A stretch of DNA of 64,000 nt, from positions 7,316,001 through 7,380,000 of the forward strand of contig OZ199838.1 in assembly GCA_964304625.1 (NCBI GenBank), written 5' to 3'. A program made the translations under genes and the position numbers. The stretch is from Kudoa neothunni (Eukaryota; Cnidaria). Shown here piece by piece: positions 37,392 to 48,917 of this stretch. Each line of letters starts with the position of its first letter. Position 1 is the first letter of the stretch. The notes under the pieces are model-generated. The model saw nothing but the letters and a program-made list of their open reading frames with translations. It searched no databases and was not told the origin of the DNA.

Positions 37392-38099
37392 ATTTGAAGA
37401 TGGAGTGTTGACTCAGTACGAGTGTTCAATGCATAAGGATAGTCATTTTCAAATTTGGAATCGCTAAGGTATAAAAAGAAACGATCCAGTTAAAAATACA
37501 GTTGAATAAGTCTATTTATACTTAAAAAATTTATCCCCTTGGTGTAGTGTTGATAATATTAAATTGTTTTTGATTCCCAACGGCGAAGGTCTTTAAATAA
37601 TCAATAATAAAAGCTTATGAAGAATGAACTCTATATCCGAGAGCTTCATTATTAGAGGGGTTGTGAAAATTAATTATGGCTTAACACATGATAAAATTTA
37701 ATATTAATATGACGGGTTATTAGGTATCTGTGAATCCCATGACTCAAAAAAAACTCTCATTTGCGCACGTTTTTTCTCGAAAATTTTGTCGACGAAAAGA
37801 ATATCAAGAGAAAAAATTCAGATTATGGAATTTATTTCTAAATTTCGACCAAATTTTGAATGTTGTAATAATATTATATGTTTAAAAATTTTATTATTAC
37901 ATATTCACTACTTATATCGCAATCTAAGTAGGGGCTTAGGATAAATATCATTCTATTGTTTCGTAGTGACTTCAAATTTTTTACATTTTAAAACATTGAA
38001 TAGAGACATTCATATTGCCTGTTAATGCAAAAAATCCAAATGAATTTTTTAATGAGACATCCGGAATTTTTGGTATGCCATTTAATAGTTATTTTTGAG
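36320..38099. other. Intergenic, AT-rich, no gene found
   Basis: Apart from the inverted repeat copy at 37.37 kb, nothing could be assigned. Confidence 0.4.
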
Positions 38100-38528
38100 C
38101 TCATGATTGACCGAAACCATTCTTTTTTTAGATGCTTAGGCAGATTTATAAAATAAACTTCTCTTGTTATTCAGAGGAAATTTGTTTTTAGTCTCCCCAA
38201 CAAGTTTCTATTGTGTTTATGCGAGCACCATCCTAATCAACTCCTTAGAGTGGTTCATTTGAATATGGCCGTATCCAAGGGAATTTATGCCATTGTAGGC
38301 TGGCCAGTCATCAATGAGAGTCTGTGAGCCTTTTATCACTTTAGCATCAATAATGTGCAGTAACGTAATGGCGTTTCGTTGTATAACATAAAAATACCAG
38401 ATATTTTCATTGGTTATGATACCATTGTTGTCCACTTTACGCGAGAATGACCCCAAAAAAATCAAGGGTCGTCGATACAGTTTCCATATTTTTCCTTTAT
38501 ATTTTCTGTTGCTATACTTTATAATCAA
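38100..38528 (-). pseudogene. ISXO2/IS1595-like (Merlin) transposase remnant
   Basis: The frame read from 38528 contains TLIDDWPAYNGINSLGYGH followed by MNHSKELI, which is the second-Asp and Asn-His region of ISXO2-like transposases. In another frame just downstream (38160-38225) INTIETCWGD matches the NTIE-x-x-W motif. Multiple stops follow. It is older and more divergent than the copy at 17.7 kb. No terminal repeats were identified. Confidence 0.75.
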
Positions 38529-38530
38529 TA

Positions 38531-40300
38531 TACTTTTAAAAGAATCACCTACAATATCGATTTAGGAGAGTAAACATTCACTCCTACTTGTTTCATCGGT
38601 GTCTATAATTTTTTAGTTATCTTATATAGTTTTAACTACGCATACTTGGGGACAAAACCTCTCAATTTGGGGACGTTTTCCTCACACCCACCACCTCTTA
38701 AGATATGTTTCACGATTGTTTTTCCTTTTACATTGTAGAAGTAGAAGACACACGCCAATTTCTATGACGCACCCTTCACTCCCGAATGTTTTTTCTTCTT
38801 CGTAAGAAGATTGACATAGACCGCGAATTTTTTTAACTAGACATTTCGGCGAAGATCGACATGATAGAATTTTTTTTCCAGTCGTACAATAATTTCAATT
38901 TTTTCTTAACTGTTAAATTTTGAGATGAACCCACGATACAAGTTGTTGAAAAAAAGGTTTTTACTCTAAGGGAAAATTTTGTTTTACATCTTTTTCCAAT
39001 TAGATTTATTTAAATGGAATATATCTGCATATTTTTTACGAGAAAATTTCCGGAAGTATTCCACCATATTTCTGTTATCTGAGAATTTTTCGGTAACAGA
39101 CCTCAAAATATTTAGTTTGCGTTCGCTTTTTACAAACGTATTATAAATCCAACAGTTTTTACATCGGTTAGGTGCATTGCTCAAGTTACCATACGTTAAC
39201 TAGGTGATGAATAATTTTTTGAAATCATTTACCGACAAATAAAAATCATCATCTTTCCCAAACTCCAAAAACGTCAATTTCATATGTGGTGTAAAGATAA
39301 ACTTCCCATCAAATATGTAGGAAATTAAAGAAGTAATATAAATGCGGCAAAAAATTTAAAGTTTTGAATGGGCTAAAATATTTGGAATAAAATGTCAAAT
39401 TTCCACACATGTTACATAAGGGGGATTGCACACAGGGACGATTTAGCACGAATCAAAATTTGTAAGTTCCATGAGTAGAACCTGTGCTCTCGATATTATT
39501 ATTGAATGAAAAAATAATATGAAATTTTTTTTATTTGAGTATACTTGTTGGCCATTATACTGTCCAGGTGTAAACTTAAGTTGGTATTTATGCAAAAGCT
39601 GATATTTGATTGTATATCTTTACTATCGTTGTGATTTAACATTTTTCAGGGTTGCGTTTCAATTTCTGGCATTTTAAATCTGAGATATTTTATTTATTCG
39701 GAAATAATTTTAAAGTAATAATAACTTCTTAACTCATAATTTCAAGCGCATTTTTAAAATTTAAGATTTTGTGGCTACAAAACCTTATATCTTTTATGTA
39801 ACGAACAGTGGTTAAGCCTAGAGATACTGCAGTATAAACGAGGAAATTACTTTTCGTTATTTCATGAATTTTCATATAGTTCTGATGTATTCGTAAACAT
39901 AATTATATTTTTATAAAAAATAAACTATTTGCACGTAAAATGTTTTAGTGATATCAATGTCACGATTACTTTGAAGTCACTACTGAGGTAAAATCTCAAA
40001 AAATGTGATTTTATTTCATATTAAAATAGGTGTTTAATCCATATTTAATTGATCAATATAGAAAGTCTCAATTTAAATTCATCATAAAATTGTGAATATT
40101 TAAATTTGAAATTATTTTTTGAAACCACTAGTTTTTACACTGATTTTTAGATCATATTCTTCTATCGACAAAGATTACTTTTTAATGTTCATATAATTCT
40201 TTTATTTTTCCTGATTTTTAATTCTTAATGTAAACTTTAGTCATCATTATATACTCAAGATATACAAAAACTTTTAAATATTTTTGAAATTGTAACACTA
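38531..40300. other. Intergenic, no gene found
   Basis: A short minus-strand frame at 38984-39184 includes a C-x2-C pair and could be a further scrap of the Merlin N-terminus, but it is not convincing. Otherwise nothing recognised. Confidence 0.35.
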
Positions 40301-40302
40301 AA

Positions 40303-40548
40303 TTGGTAAAAAAAATAAAAAATGAATTGTCACACGTATTCACTCTTATGGAGTCTCAATACATTGGTTTCAATTTAAAAAAATATACTCATACTTTGGG
40401 CTTAATATTTCTAATGTATATTTTAGTTATTGATGAGCCTGAATTTTACTCAGCCATGCAGAATATCAGATCACAACAAAATGAAATAGCAGAGCTTCAT
40501 TTTAAAGCATATGGCAACAAGTACATTTATACTTCATCGTATAATTAA
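40303..40548 (+). CDS. Possible small gene or terminal exon
   Basis: Open frame ending at TAA 40546-40548. A GT..TTTTAG pair (about 40368 to 40428) would remove a hydrophobic middle and leave LMESQYIVIDEPEFYSAMQ followed by a polar, Gln/Asn-rich helix. No family recognised, and the start is unknown. Confidence 0.3.
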   Translation: MVKKIKNELSHVFTLMESQYIGFNLKKYTHTLGLIFLMYILVIDEPEFYSAMQNIRSQQNEIAELHFKAYGNKYIYTSSYN

Positions 40549-40731
40549 AAATCTACTTTTTGTAACGCGAGCGCAGAATATTGTTAATGTTTATCCACTG
40601 GATTAATATTGATCATATTCAGCGATAAATATTTATAAAAGAAATAAAATTCTTTCCATTATCGGAACTAGTTACAACTTCATTTTTAATCAATAGGTTA
40701 TTTAATATGTTTTTAGAGTGTAGCTAAAGTA

Positions 40732-42675
40732 GCGCAGGGTTATTACCTAGCATGGTTATTGCGCACTTTTAGAAATAGCGTCGAAAATCAAAAATAAACG
40801 AATTAACTATGGATATAAATCGTGAGATGAGAGTAAAATAGATCGATAAATATAATTGTAGAATTAAGCAATAATTTTTTCGTTGGAAAAAATAGAAGTG
40901 CATGCTTATTACGCACCTGAAATCTGTTGTTTGATTACATTGGCATGGTTAATACGCAGTAGGAAAATAGGAAAATTTAGGAACTAAGAGTGGCTCTAAA
41001 GCGAACATCGTTGGACACTTCGGCCTTAAATCAGTCACCACATCGAATACAATTGTATCAATAAAATCGAAAATATTTGTAGACTTTATTTCAAGTGATT
41101 TAAGATGTTGTCGCAAATCTCTTATAAAAAAATTCAAACTACTAGATATAAGAATGAATGGATCGAACTTTCGATAACGTGAAATATAAAGCTGTCCAGA
41201 GAATATAATATACAGTAGGTAACCAATTTCACGCACTTTTTAAAAACCGATTTAATTAGAATATTGATTAGTCATTGTTTATATATGTTTCTTATATTTC
41301 AATCAAAAATTTTATAGAAATTATTTTAAAAAGTTGCTAAATAATGTAATTAAAAGTCACGTGATTGATCAATTCGCGCACTTTTTCTAGGTACTTCCTG
41401 TTTATTATTTAGTTAAGTCATATATGTAATGCCAAAAAAACTCCTATAACTATATCTATTGTCGAAGAGTACAATATTACTAATTATTATAAAAGTCTTC
41501 AATCTAACGACCCAAAAATTGTCACTGTATCACATTTTAAAATATCTATTATCCCGACTCCTAATGGCATCCTAGAGATGAAAAATAAAATAATCAAAAC
41601 CTATAAATGGTTGTATAATCTAAAAATAGAAATCATTTGCATGAACGACAGTTTAATTCTGTTGATGAAAATGTATATGAGTGGATTGGGTAGACACGAA
41701 GCAGAAGAATTGTAGTAAGCGTCGTCATGATAATTATCAAGAGAAATCAATTGGTCAAAGAAAGAGGTTTACCATCGTGTGCAATTCGTGGTATGTTTTT
41801 CTCTTTTTAAAAAAGGTCTAACATTAAAAAATCAAATTTTATTAGCTAATCTACTGTTGCCACCTCTGAAACTACTTCGTAATAGACCAATTAAATCAGA
41901 ACATTTGTTAAAAGATACTCTGAAAATTATATTTACAATGTAGACGAAACTGCCTTATTCTATCGATAGCAACAAGAGTATTTCATAGATCGTTGAAAAA
42001 TATTTTTGTGATGTTAACACGTTTTCAGAGTTTTAATTATCGTTTTAAAAATTAATATATAGTTAATTAGCCTTTATAAACGCAATTTAATCATTATTAA
42101 ATGCCAATTTTTTCTGAAATAATTGCGCACGCAAGTGCGTGAAATTGGTTTCTTACTGTAATAGTAAAATAAATTAGTCAATGGCATAAAGGACAACACT
42201 CCTATAACTGTCGGTCAAGGACAATTCCATGGGTTTGCTTTGAGAGTTAGTCTAAAAATGAACAAATAAAATAGAAAATCTAAAAGAAATAAAGGAATTA
42301 CTCAAGATCCATCGCACCGAAATGCTGGAACACATTACAAAGTTTAATTTCTCCTTTTGAAAAATAAAATAAACTTCGTTTAAAACTAGAGAAATAACAA
42401 ATTTCTTGTTAAAAAAATAATTCTGTCTTAAACTGCCTTATTTATTTTCAAAATACTCTGTGAACAATCAAAAAATTATCACGAAAATTGTTCACATCTC
42501 TCTATTAAAGTTATTAATAGTGCAACAAGAGAATAGATAAAAAAAGCAGATAAAGTGGTCGCGTACCCACCAAACTTTCACCTGTGTGTGCAGGCGCTAA
42601 GCATGGATATTAAGTAGTGCAGGGTTATTACGCACTCGTGTCGTTGTCCCCAAAAAGTGCGTAGTATCCCTGCAC
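40732..42675. mobile_element. Probable pogo/Tigger-type element with repeated sub-terminal motifs
   Basis: The outer ends GCGCAGGGTTATTAC (40732) and, reversed from 42675, GTGCAGGGATACTACGCAC form an inverted pair. Related motifs (GCATGGTTATTGCGCAC type) recur at 40750-40766, 40899-40916, 40943-40959 and 42617-42636. The last pairs with 42656-42675 as a hairpin. Such clusters of sub-terminal copies are typical transposase-binding arrays. Another element (41213-42158) sits inside. Confidence 0.5.
41213..42158 (+). mobile_element. Tigger/pogo element, internally deleted
   Basis: The left end CAGTAGGTAACCAATTTCAC and reversed right end CAGTAAGAAACCAATTTCAC match at 18 of 20, with TA on both outer sides (41211-41212 and 42159-42160). 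Inside are transposase fragments: a CENP-B/Tigger-like DNA-binding piece (VYEWIG then TRSRRIVVS, near 41670-41730) and the first catalytic Asp region (NYIYNVDETALFYR, about 41924-41967). The rest of the DDE domain is gone, and many stops interrupt what is left. Confidence 0.85.
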
Positions 42676-43805
42676 AACTATATTGTGTCTTGAATTATTT
42701 TATTCCCTTTTTAAACATTTGATTGGAATTTTAGCTATAGTAAATAATTCGAATTCTTGAGAACATAACAAAGGGTTATAAATAATTTACTTTGGTATAT
42801 GTCAAAAAATAAACTGCATATGCAGCGATAAAATAGTAACTGCGTGGATTACGAATTTTGGCGCAAACGTGAACAGTATATAGGATTATATTTTGTATGA
42901 AGCAATAACTAAGGCCAGTTAAATATTAATAAAAACCATTGTTGCAATAAATCGTAAATTTTGTGTTATTGATTCGTTAATTAGTAGTAATGTTGTTTCC
43001 CCTTGAGAACAAACTTTATATTACCATTATGCCACTAATGTATCCTGAATATATTTTAAATTTATGTTAAGACAGTTTAATATTCATCTCGATTGTCCGC
43101 ATGGATCATATCTCATTCGATAATCTAAATGTAAAATGAAAGAATAACTCAACTAAACTTTAGAGAATCAATCATAAATACAGTTTTGTTTAATAATTAC
43201 ACATAAAATCAATGATTGTAACTTTTTAAAGCGTAAATAATAGTTTGATATAATTAGTCTTATCTTTACGAAGACTGAAAGATGTTACCCTTAATTTGAA
43301 ATATCTGCGCTTAATATTTTAATAAATATTCGTATAAACGTATCATTAGATCTTATTGTTTAAATGATGGTTGATACTTCTTGTTTAAACGAAAATAATA
43401 ATTAAATTTATTTTTACGACCAAGTAAAAAATAAAAGTATTAATTCAAATCACTTATGCTTCTCAATTCATCTAAAAATTTGTATCATTCCTATTCTTAT
43501 TCCCAGTTCCTTTAAAATAAAATTAACTATCCAACTGAAAGTATTGAAACCTATATAATTTTCATTTACCTAAGATATCCATAACCCATTAATAACCATT
43601 GAAAAAATAAAAGGTAAAAGATGTCAATTAAGGGACACGGATTGATTGAGCCATAATAAAATAGGTTTATAATTTTAATATAAATTTATAACTGATATGC
43701 ACAATTTTTAGTAATAAAACTTGGTAATAACCTTATTAAACTTGTTTTTAATCCTTACTAAAGTATTTACTTTATTTATGATTGGTTAATTAAATTAGAG
43801 TCTCT
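42676..43805. other. Intergenic, no gene found
   Basis: AT-rich, no coding or repeat signal supported. Confidence 0.4.
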
Positions 43806-43961
43806 ATGAACGATGATGTGGACAAAATAAAAAAATCTTACGATGAAGTTTTTTCCTCGCTGGATAAATTATGTGAAACAATGTATTCTTGTCATATATG
43901 TGATTTGTTTAAAATATTAAATTTATTCATTAGAATGAATATGCCCGAAAGACAAATGTAG
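43806..43961 (+). CDS. Small hypothetical open frame
   Basis: A 51-codon frame from ATG (MNDDVDKIKKSYDEVFSSL) to TAG, amphipathic and helical at its N-terminus. It is 258 bp upstream of the convertase start on the same strand. It may be an undetected first exon, a small gene, or chance. Confidence 0.25.
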   Translation: MNDDVDKIKKSYDEVFSSLDKLCETMYSCHICDLFKILNLFIRMNMPERQM

Positions 43962-44218
43962 ATTAGTTAGTAGCACAAAAACGTCATAGTTTATGGGCGA
44001 GTCAGTATTTTGTATAAAAATATTTTCTATAACAAATGTGTCTTTTTTCCAAAAAGCCAACACCTTATGAAAGGGATAAACATATTATTTTCACCTCTGG
44101 GAAAAGTTAATCAAACTGCTATACAACTATGAATAAATTACCAAGGCACCGATTTCCATATAATCAAAACGGCATATAGTTTTATTATATCGCTAGAACA
44201 AGCTCTTTACTTATCCTA

Positions 44219-47200
44219 ATGTTATTAGAACCTTTGTGTGTATATTTTTATTCGCTCCTAATCACATGTGCATGCGAGAATATTGACAATTATTCCAATA
44301 CATGGGTAGTAAAATTCAAAAATATTGATCCCAAGAGCGCTGAATCAGTAATCAGCGAAAATGGGTTCAAAAATTTACATATGGTATTTTTATGAGTTCA
44401 GCTTTACAGTTTAAATGGTTTATTCTATTTTGGTTGTAGATGGGGTCCCACCATAACTTATTGTACCATATTAGACATGAAAAAGTGGCTCTAACTGACA
44501 CGAAACCCTCGCTTCTTACTGAATTGTTGAAAAAGTCGAAAAAGGTACTTACTATTCTCTATAGTAATTTGTGCGCGCTAATATTTTACACCAAATGAGA
44601 ACAACTGAGATTACTATTATCGAGCTGATTGAATGCTTTTATATTGTTGGTGAGAAATGCTGCTATATTTGTATGGATTACCATCCTGAACACGATGATC
44701 AGTCGAAAAATCATCTTATAATTGGCTGGAATAACTATATTTTTAACCTAAACGATCTAAAAACAATAATCAACAACACCAATGGAAAATTGTTGGAACC
44801 GCATCATTTGGATTTTGACGAAAAACAGCTACTTATTTTCAAAATTAGCTATTTGATTGAACGAACAGATTCAGCAACAATAAACTGTGTAATGGTAACC
44901 ACAAAAAGGGAATACTCACTCAGTTTCGTTAAAGGAAAGCTGTTAATGGATAGTGTTGAGCGTAAGAGCCACAACGAACCACTTCCGCCCAATGGTTCAA
45001 TACTTTATCGATCTTTCCTGAAAATTAAAATGCATTCTTCGTTTAGCTTGGAGAGATTTAAAGAAATGCTGGTGAAATCAGTCATTGAACGGTTATATGA
45101 TAAAAATACCGATCGAAATATCCATATCATTCTTCCCAATTTTATGTATAATAATAACGATACCGTTAAAAACTTTCAATCTTCGAAATTGACAAGGACT
45201 GATTCCCGAAAGATGATGAGTGATTTGAATACATATGAAAGTAATCCCCACTCTAATACAAGTTATACACCGTACAAATATGTTGAGGGAGATGGTGTAA
45301 ATAACTCACCGAAATCCTTATCTTTAACCCAATCACTCAATGAATCATACCTACATAACGAACTGGTTGTTGCCAAACTTGAAGATATTACGTATATTCG
45401 CCAAAACCGGAAGAAATTTCAATATGTCGGTCAATTCAATAAACAAGTGTTGATTTTTTCGGAGTATCGAGATGAAAATATTTCTGGAAGTGATCAAAAA
45501 GTAAATTCGAGCTTCCTGTTAGTAGACCAACACGCTGCACATGAAAGGATACGTCTTGAATACTTTTACAAACAAATACAGTGTTTGAAGAAAAATCCCA
45601 ATTTATTGACCACCTTGAATAATCCCATAGTTTTGAAGGGAAAATCTAGAAAACTCATTAACGTAATTTATAAATTGTTACACTTATTTTTGGAAAATGG
45701 TCTTGATATTATTTGCTATCGATCCACCAATCAAATAATTATCAAAAGATGTCTACCATTTTATTCAGAAAATATTTCCTTATTTGTTAACTGTATAGAA
45801 AACGTGTTTGAGTGTGTGTATTGTTACCAAAATGAAATTATGTTCAATATGGAAATTAACTCGTTTCTGAAGAAATTATCATGCTGTAGCGCAATCAAGT
45901 TCAACCAGATTGTATCAAGAAAAAAAGCTCTTTTAATTTTTAATTCTTTATTCAAATGTTCCTACCCTCAGTATTGTTCTCATGGACGCAATAGCATAGC
46001 TCTCTTAAAAAATTAGCGTTTATTAAATTTTTTATCAAAGGTTGTTTGGGTTGAACAGCAAAAAATTCAAGAACGTTTCAAAAGAGATTACATTCCTACT
46101 GACCCAAATTTTAAAGATATGTGGTATTTGGTATATTTATTTTCGTTAAAATTGGCCGTTATTTATTTGTGATCCAATTACTAACCTATGACTACATCTT
46201 TAGCATAACACAGGACAATCGAGTGGACCTGCAGGAGTAGACATCAATGTGATTCCTGTTTGGTCTCAGAATATCACAGGACGTGGTGTAGTTATATCAG
46301 TCCTTGATGATGGTAAGTTATCTATTAGAAATACCTGTTTGATATTCACGCATAATCGTTAAATAGGTGTGGACTACACGCATCCTGATCTTATGGAAAA
46401 TTATGTGAGTGCAATGTGAAGTTTTTCTTTATGAACTTGAAACATTCCGATAGGATACAAGAGCTAGCTTTGATTTTAATGACCATGATTCCGATCCCAT
46501 GCCTAGGGATTCAGACCCCGATAATTGGTACGATTGTTCGAAATACTGAATGAGTTGGTTATTAGAATTTATTATGTCATTATCATATTTCAGTTCTTTT
46601 ACGATAACTAATTTTTTTGGATCACCTAAAATATTTTAATTGAAAAATGATTATAACCTGCGATTATTTTTAGCCATGGAACGAGATGTGCTGGCGAAGC
46701 AGTGGCTACTGCCAACAACGGCATTTGTGGAGTGGGTGTAGCTTTTAATGCCAAAATTGGAGGTAAAACGTGATGTACTTCTCACCGTTAAGCATCTTTA
46801 CAGGAGTACGGATGTTGGACGGCAGTGCAACGGACGCACTGGAAGCTAGTTCATTAGGATTCCGGAACGATTACATTGATATCTATGTAAATTGTTGGGG
46901 TCCAAAAGATGATGGAAAAACCTTTGGTAAACCTGGTCCACTTGCAGCTAAGGCACTTAAAGAAGGTGCTGAAAAGGTATTTTTGATTTTTTTCTGTCAG
47001 AAACATCATTGATAATGTCAAGGGACGAAAGGGACTTGGGTCACTCTATGTATGGGCCACAGGAAATGGAGGTCTCACTGATGATGACTGCAATTGTGAT
47101 GGTTACACCACAAGTATATACACCATCAGTGTTGGCTGTATTGGTGACCACGGGCTTTCTGCATACTACACCGAAAAATGTTCTTCCACAATTGCAGTAA

Positions 47201-48521
47201 CATTCAACGGAGCGTCACACCGGGAAGGAAAAGAAAACAAAATGGTATTTCTGCAATAATTTCCGAGTTTGAAATTTTCATATCCTCCTTCAAATAGGTT
47301 ACAACAGATCTCTACCATCAATGCACAACTGAATTCAAGGGAACGTCGGCTTCAGCTCCTCTTGCTGCTGGAATTTTGGCACTCGTCCTAGAAGCCAAGT
47401 TAATTAATTATTTGATTATGTGTAAAAATTCTAAATAGCTCCAAATTAACTTGGAGAGACGTCCAGCATTTGATCGTAAGAACCGCGAAAATAACAAGCC
47501 CTCTTGATGAGGGATGGAAAACCAATGGAGCTGGACTTCATTTTAATCACAAATTTGGATTTGGCAGAATGGATGCAAAGGCGTTGGTTGACGCGGCTAG
47601 AACATGGAATAATGTTCAACCACAGCGTGAATGTGAAGGATTCTTTGAACATGAAAAAATGTAATTTGTAGAAAGATCGCAATATATAGCTTTATTGGGG
47701 TTTAGTAATATCCCCATACGGAACAACCTAGTGATCCAATTCAAAACCGACGCTTGTAGCGGAAGAAAAGATGAAATAAAAAAACTTGAGCATGTCGTTA
47801 TCACTATATCATTGATCCATCGAAGAAGGGGTGACTTAAGTGTCGACTTAATTTCTCCGAGTGGAACCAAAAGTCCCATTCTAAGCACAAGAAAGTATGA
47901 CAACTCTGACGAAGGCCTTGACGAATGGAAATTTATGACTGTTCACTTTTGGGGTAATCAAATTATATAGAATTTAAGCATAAACACTTTATAGGAGAAG
48001 ATCCTTCTGGCACTTGGAGACTTATTATGACAGATAGCCATTCGGCTAACAAAGGGGAAGGCGCTAAAGCAGACAACGAAGATATAGCTGAAAAATTGAT
48101 CGACACCCAAAAAGAGAAACAAATGAAATATGTGGAGCAACAGCTTTCCTCCGTATATATTTATATAATTAAGCTGAACGTTCTTGTCGAATACATATTG
48201 GAATAGGATCCTAAATTTGATTTCCCTTATCCTGATGGCGTTAAGCGAAACAAAGTGGGAATCGACGATAAAATTCATTATAGTGTCAGATCGAACATCT
48301 CCAGATCTGCGAAATCCAAATTATTATATCCAGGAATGGAGGATTGGAGTTTCATTAAAAAGGCACTTTTCAACAAAATGAAACCAAGCGAAGAGACTGC
48401 AACACAAAGAGTTCAAGTGAGCTCAGGCTATGATAACCCTCAAATCAATTGTGTAAATGGAAAAAAGTGTTCTGGCATTGTTATTGATTGGAGCATTACA
48501 TTTTATGGAACAGAAAAATAA
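44219..48521 (+). CDS. Furin-type proprotein convertase (S8/kexin family)
   Basis: Calcium-dependent serine endoprotease of the secretory pathway, cutting after paired basic residues. Fourteen exons: 44219-44383, 44440-44544, 46041-46130, 46204-46312, 46367-46404, 46454-46527, 46674-46762, 46804-46976, 47023-47244, 47298-47398, 47439-47660, 47706-47953, 47995-48152, 48207-48521. They total 2,109 bp (702 residues), with every junction in phase. In order: signal peptide ([19 protein letters not shown]), propeptide ([17 protein letters not shown]) ending at the self-cleavage site RFKR-D, and catalytic domain. The catalytic residues are Asp in [16 protein letters not shown], His in HGTRCAGE, oxyanion Asn in WATGNGG and Ser in [11 protein letters not shown]. 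The P domain starts near PQREC and ends [14 protein letters not shown], with no C-terminal membrane anchor. About 120 extra residues interrupt the P domain before its last strand. AATAAA follows at 48525. Confidence 0.95.
44595..46016 (+). CDS. MLH3-like MutL C-terminal endonuclease, inside a convertase intron
   Basis: A single 474-codon open frame. The C-terminal 200 residues match the MutL-gamma subunit MLH3: [10 protein letters not shown], then the metal-binding endonuclease motif [12 protein letters not shown] (D-Q-H-A-x2-E-x4-E intact), then [10 protein letters not shown] and CSHGRNS in place of the usual ACHGAIKF and CAHGRPS. MLH3 with MLH1 nicks DNA in mismatch repair and meiotic crossover formation. 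The N-terminal GHKL ATPase module was not found; the first 270 residues are not recognised. The frame has no introns and fills 95 percent of convertase intron 2 (44545-46040), same strand. The start at 44595 is the first ATG after an in-frame stop at 44565. It may be a nested gene, a 5'-truncated retrocopy that stayed open, or part of a larger gene. Confidence 0.75.
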   Translation: MRTTEITIIELIECFYIVGEKCCYICMDYHPEHDDQSKNHLIIGWNNYIFNLNDLKTIINNTNGKLLEPHHLDFDEKQLLIFKISYLIERTDSATINCVMVTTKREYSLSFVKGKLLMDSVERKSHNEPLPPNGSILYRSFLKIKMHSSFSLERFKEMLVKSVIERLYDKNTDRNIHIILPNFMYNNNDTVKNFQSSKLTRTDSRKMMSDLNTYESNPHSNTSYTPYKYVEGDGVNNSPKSLSLTQSLNESYLHNELVVAKLEDITYIRQNRKKFQYVGQFNKQVLIFSEYRDENISGSDQKVNSSFLLVDQHAAHERIRLEYFYKQIQCLKKNPNLLTTLNNPIVLKGKSRKLINVIYKLLHLFLENGLDIICYRSTNQIIIKRCLPFYSENISLFVNCIENVFECVYCYQNEIMFNMEINSFLKKLSCCSAIKFNQIVSRKKALLIFNSLFKCSYPQYCSHGRNSIALLKN

Positions 48522-48917
48522 TGCAATAAAATTTTACATTATATATATATACTAATTTAATTAAAATCATTATTCAATGGCTTTTTTATCTTTTCTATTT
48601 TGAGATATTTTGATACGCATCGAATAATTTGCATGTAAGCTAAATAATTTTTCATGTTCATAATCATAGAAAAGTAGATTAAACTGTTGTTGGTATATTA
48701 GTTGACTTTTATTTTATCCCATAAATATATATAGAGAAGTAGTGTTCGTTTGTGATTACTCACAAACCCACTCTTTATACTTTATACAGCCTTTAGAATT
48801 CATTCGAATTGATAAATACACTTTAGAAAATAAATTATTTATTATAAATTTAAAAAGTCATCATGTTGTAGATAGATACTGTATTTTCTGTTTTTAAAAA
48901 AAATAGTAACATATTTT

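Noticed and set aside
40949-41236. A 95-codon minus-strand frame as a host gene
   Set aside because: It overlaps the left terminal repeat of the Tigger at 41213 and lies inside a repeat array; no domain is visible.
47446-48278. Minus-strand frames across the convertase
   Set aside because: They overlap exons with conserved catalytic and P-domain residues and are antisense shadows.
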